From Candidatus Chloroheliales bacterium (GTDB lineage Bacteria; Chloroflexota; Chloroflexia; QHBQ01): a stretch of DNA of 8,147 bases. The position numbers were made by a program, and so were the translations under genes. Shown here one piece after another: positions 6,801 through 8,147 of the stretch (position 1 is the first letter of the stretch; each line of letters begins with the position of its first letter). Where the stretch lies: contig QHBQ01000184.1 of NCBI GenBank assembly GCA_003243865.1, positions 1-8,147 on the forward strand, read 5' to 3'. The notes beneath the pieces were generated by a model. The model was given only the letters and a program-made list of their open reading frames with translations, was not told the origin of the DNA and searched no databases.

Positions 6801-6813
6801 TCCTAAAGGAAAG
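6798..6813. repeat. Perfect inverted repeat in the nuoE-nuclease gap
   Basis: The minus strand reads CTTTCCTTTAGGAAAG, a perfect 7+2+7 palindrome; as RNA it would be a 6-bp stem with a 4-base loop. It occupies the centre of the only 40 bases (6783-6822) between the nuoE stop and the nuclease start, about 16 bases before that start. It has no U-tract and a weak stem, so it is not a classic terminator. It could be a protein-binding operator, a weak attenuator or part of an insertion boundary; which one cannot be told from the sequence. Confidence 0.5.
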
Positions 6814-6822
6814 TTACCGAAC

Positions 6823-7446
6823 CTACTTCAGCTTTCTCACCAGCCTCGCCACCATCTCCTCAGTCAGCTTGCCCACAAACTCATCGTTCAGTTGGGCAAC
6901 CGGCGCGTCACCACAGGCAGCGAGGCACTCGGCGGCGATTAGGGTGACGTTGCTGTCGGTGGAGGTTTCGCCGCGCTTCACGCCCAGTTCGCGCTCCAGG
7001 CGAGCGAGGGCGGCATCGCTGCCGCAGAGATAGCAGGAGATGCTGGTGCAGACCTTGACGATGTTATTGCCGACCGGCTGGCGGTAGAACATATTGTAGA
7101 AACTGGCAACCTCTTCGACTTCACTGGCAGAGACGCCGACCAGCGTGCCGACGGCGGCCAGGTATGCAGGTGGCAGCCAGCCCTGCTCATCCTGCGCGAT
7201 ATGCAGTGCGGGCAGCAGCGCGGAGCGAGCCAGCGGGTAGCGGGCGACTACCGTCTTGATGCGCGCGATGGTGTCGGGTCGCAGCACGGTGGTGGGGTCG
7301 AGCTTCGACGGCGGGCCGCTTACTTTCAGGGTGATGGGCTTGCCAGGGAGGCGGTCGGGCGCGACCAGCCCGTTGCTGGCAGTTTGGCTGCTATTTGCGG
7401 TGTCCAGCGCGGCGACTGGCTTGATTTGCTGGATGCTGTCGCTCAA
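6823..7446 (-). CDS. nuoE: NADH-quinone oxidoreductase subunit E (2Fe-2S, 24 kDa-type)
   Basis: Peripheral-arm subunit that pairs with NuoF and carries the N1a [2Fe-2S] cluster, off the main electron path. The 207-residue product has the helical N-terminal part typical of NuoE (residues ~56-115: RPDTIARIKTVVARYP, then HIAQDEQGWLP). It then has a thioredoxin-like ferredoxin fold with the four cluster ligands as C-x4-C (Cys133, Cys138) and C-x3-C (Cys174, Cys178, in AECLAACGD). The first ~50 residues are a Pro/Ser/Thr/Ala-rich extension, making it longer than the ~165-180 residues usual for the family. The start is TTG at 7446: no ATG or GTG gives a sensible N-terminus (the first internal Met is ~residue 119). 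A GAGG Shine-Dalgarno lies 7 bases upstream inside nuoD, and the start overlaps the nuoD stop. It is followed not by nuoF, as usual, but after 40 bases by a DUF262-HNH nuclease gene. GC-rich like the other nuo genes. Confidence 0.96.
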   Translation of the reverse strand: MSDSIQQIKPVAALDTANSSQTASNGLVAPDRLPGKPITLKVSGPPSKLDPTTVLRPDTIARIKTVVARYPLARSALLPALHIAQDEQGWLPPAYLAAVGTLVGVSASEVEEVASFYNMFYRQPVGNNIVKVCTSISCYLCGSDAALARLERELGVKRGETSTDSNVTLIAAECLAACGDAPVAQLNDEFVGKLTEEMVARLVRKLK

Positions 7447-7460
7447 CGGTCTACCTCACC
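7443..7460 (-). promoter_or_regulatory. nuoE ribosome binding site and TTGA stop/start overlap
   Basis: Reading the minus strand, nuoD ends GAG-GTA-GAC-CGT-TGA and nuoE begins at TTG, sharing TTGA. GGTGAGG ends 7 bases before the TTG, and its GAGG core is at 7454-7457. This decides the non-ATG start of nuoE and indicates translational coupling of nuoD and nuoE. Confidence 0.7.
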
Positions 7461-8147
7461 GAGGATGAAATCCATACTGGCAATGTCGGAGACCACATCG
7501 GCCACCATCCCGCCCTTCATCAGCAGCGGCAGCACCTGCACGTTGGCGAACGATGGGCCACGCACGTGCATGCGGTAGGGTCGTGGCCCGCCGTCACTGA
7601 TTATGTGGAAGCCAATCTGGCCGCGCGGCGACTCGACCCGCTGGTAGACCTCGCCCACGGGAGGGCGGAAGCCAGCGGTGTACAGCTTGAAGTGGTGAAT
7701 GAGCGACTCCATTGACGCGCTGATCTGCCACTTCGGCGGCGGCACAATCTTGGGATCGTCAATCTGCCAGGGGCCGGGCGGCAGCGCGGCCAGTGCCTGC
7801 TCCACGATGCGGCGGCTCTGCTCGATCTCGGCCATACGCACCGCGTAGCGGGCGTATACGTCGCCATCCTTCAGCACCGGCACCTCGAACCGATACTGCT
7901 CGTAGCCGCTGTAGGGTAGGTCGCGGCGCAAGTCCCAATCAATGCCGCAGGCGCGGGCGGCGGGGCCGGTGATGGCGTACTGCATTGCCGTCTCTGCGTT
8001 CAGTACCCCCACGTTTTTGGTGCGTTCCAGCCAAAGTTCGTTGTTGTCGAGCAGGCTGTGATACTCGGCCAGGCGGGGCGGGAAGTATGCAAGGAAGCTC
8101 TTTAGCTTCTCCGGGAAGTCAGGGGTTATATCCGCCATCAGCCCGCC
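7443..8147 (-). CDS. nuoD: NADH-quinone oxidoreductase subunit D, 3' part (5' end outside window)
   Basis: Subunit of the peripheral arm of complex I. With NuoB and NuoH it forms the quinone-reduction pocket on the cytoplasmic side of the membrane. Only the C-terminal 234 residues are in the window. The frame is open to the right edge and reads Gly-Gly-Leu before the first Met (8138), matching the family's '(R)xGG' stretch, so that Met is internal and not the start. Recognisable family blocks in order: AITGPAARACGIDWDLRRD, then PYSGYEQYRFEVP, then the GDVYARYAVRMAEIEQSRRI helix. These are followed by SMESLIHHFKLY, the Gly-Glu-Val-Tyr and ESPRGQIGFH blocks, PYRMHVRGPSF, and the terminal GEVDR that commonly ends NuoD. 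The position after ESPRG is Gln where I remember Glu being usual. The stop overlaps the nuoE start (TTGA at 7443-7446), so the two are translationally coupled. Identification is very sure; the family is about 400 residues, so roughly 40% is missing upstream. Confidence 0.97.
   Translation of the reverse strand, partial: GGLMADITPDFPEKLKSFLAYFPPRLAEYHSLLDNNELWLERTKNVGVLNAETAMQYAITGPAARACGIDWDLRRDLPYSGYEQYRFEVPVLKDGDVYARYAVRMAEIEQSRRIVEQALAALPPGPWQIDDPKIVPPPKWQISASMESLIHHFKLYTAGFRPPVGEVYQRVESPRGQIGFHIISDGGPRPYRMHVRGPSFANVQVLPLLMKGGMVADVVSDIASMDFILGEVDR

Noticed and set aside
4500..6822. Insertion sequence, transposon or toxin-antitoxin pair carrying the nuclease gene
   Set aside because: No transposase, terminal inverted repeats, target-site duplication or small partner gene can be seen; only one gene is inserted.
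1..8147. CRISPR array, tRNA or rRNA gene
   Set aside because: No regularly spaced long repeats and no tRNA- or rRNA-like stretches were seen; nearly all of the window is coding.

Overview
The window is part of a respiratory complex I (NADH:quinone oxidoreductase, nuo) operon. Every real gene lies on the minus strand, so transcription runs from the high-coordinate end to the low-coordinate end. In that order it holds: nuoD (3' part only, running off the right edge), nuoE, a large gene for a DUF262 + HNH nuclease (GmrSD/SspE-like, restriction or anti-phage type), nuoF, nuoG and nuoH. The last 97 bases at the left edge have no gene but can form two strong hairpins. The five Nuo proteins look intact where visible, and all the iron-sulfur cysteine sets expected for NuoE, NuoF and NuoG are present. 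These include the extra fourth set (N7-type) in NuoG.

Organism: a bacterium with GC-rich core genes (hand counts of 35/60, 42/60 and 38/60 G+C in single lines of nuoE, nuoF and nuoG) and a NuoD-E-F-G-H order. The 702-residue NuoG, with the fourth cluster motif and a shortened molybdopterin-like region, suggests a non-proteobacterial lineage. Chloroflexota is my best guess, but it is an impression rather than a demonstrated placement.

The unusual part is positions 4500-6782. A 760-residue DUF262-HNH protein sits between the genes for two subunits of the NADH-input module (NuoE and NuoF). Its base composition is clearly lower in GC than its neighbours (22/60 and 24/60 G+C in two sampled lines). 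Yet it is on the operon strand, its stop codon overlaps the nuoF start (ATGA), and its last codons contain the nuoF Shine-Dalgarno. No transposase, integrase or partner defence gene is visible. I read it as a horizontally acquired defence-type gene that is now translationally coupled to core respiration genes.

Between nuoF and nuoG is a 102-base AT-rich gap with a good sigma-70-type promoter (TTGTGA, 17 bp, TATAAT) facing nuoG. Just upstream of it are three tandem heptamers (AAAGATN). The nuoGH part can therefore probably be transcribed independently of the nuoD-E-nuclease-F part. Together the Nuo genes encode the NADH dehydrogenase arm (E, F, G), the connecting subunit that helps form the quinone pocket (D) and the membrane subunit at the quinone channel (H).
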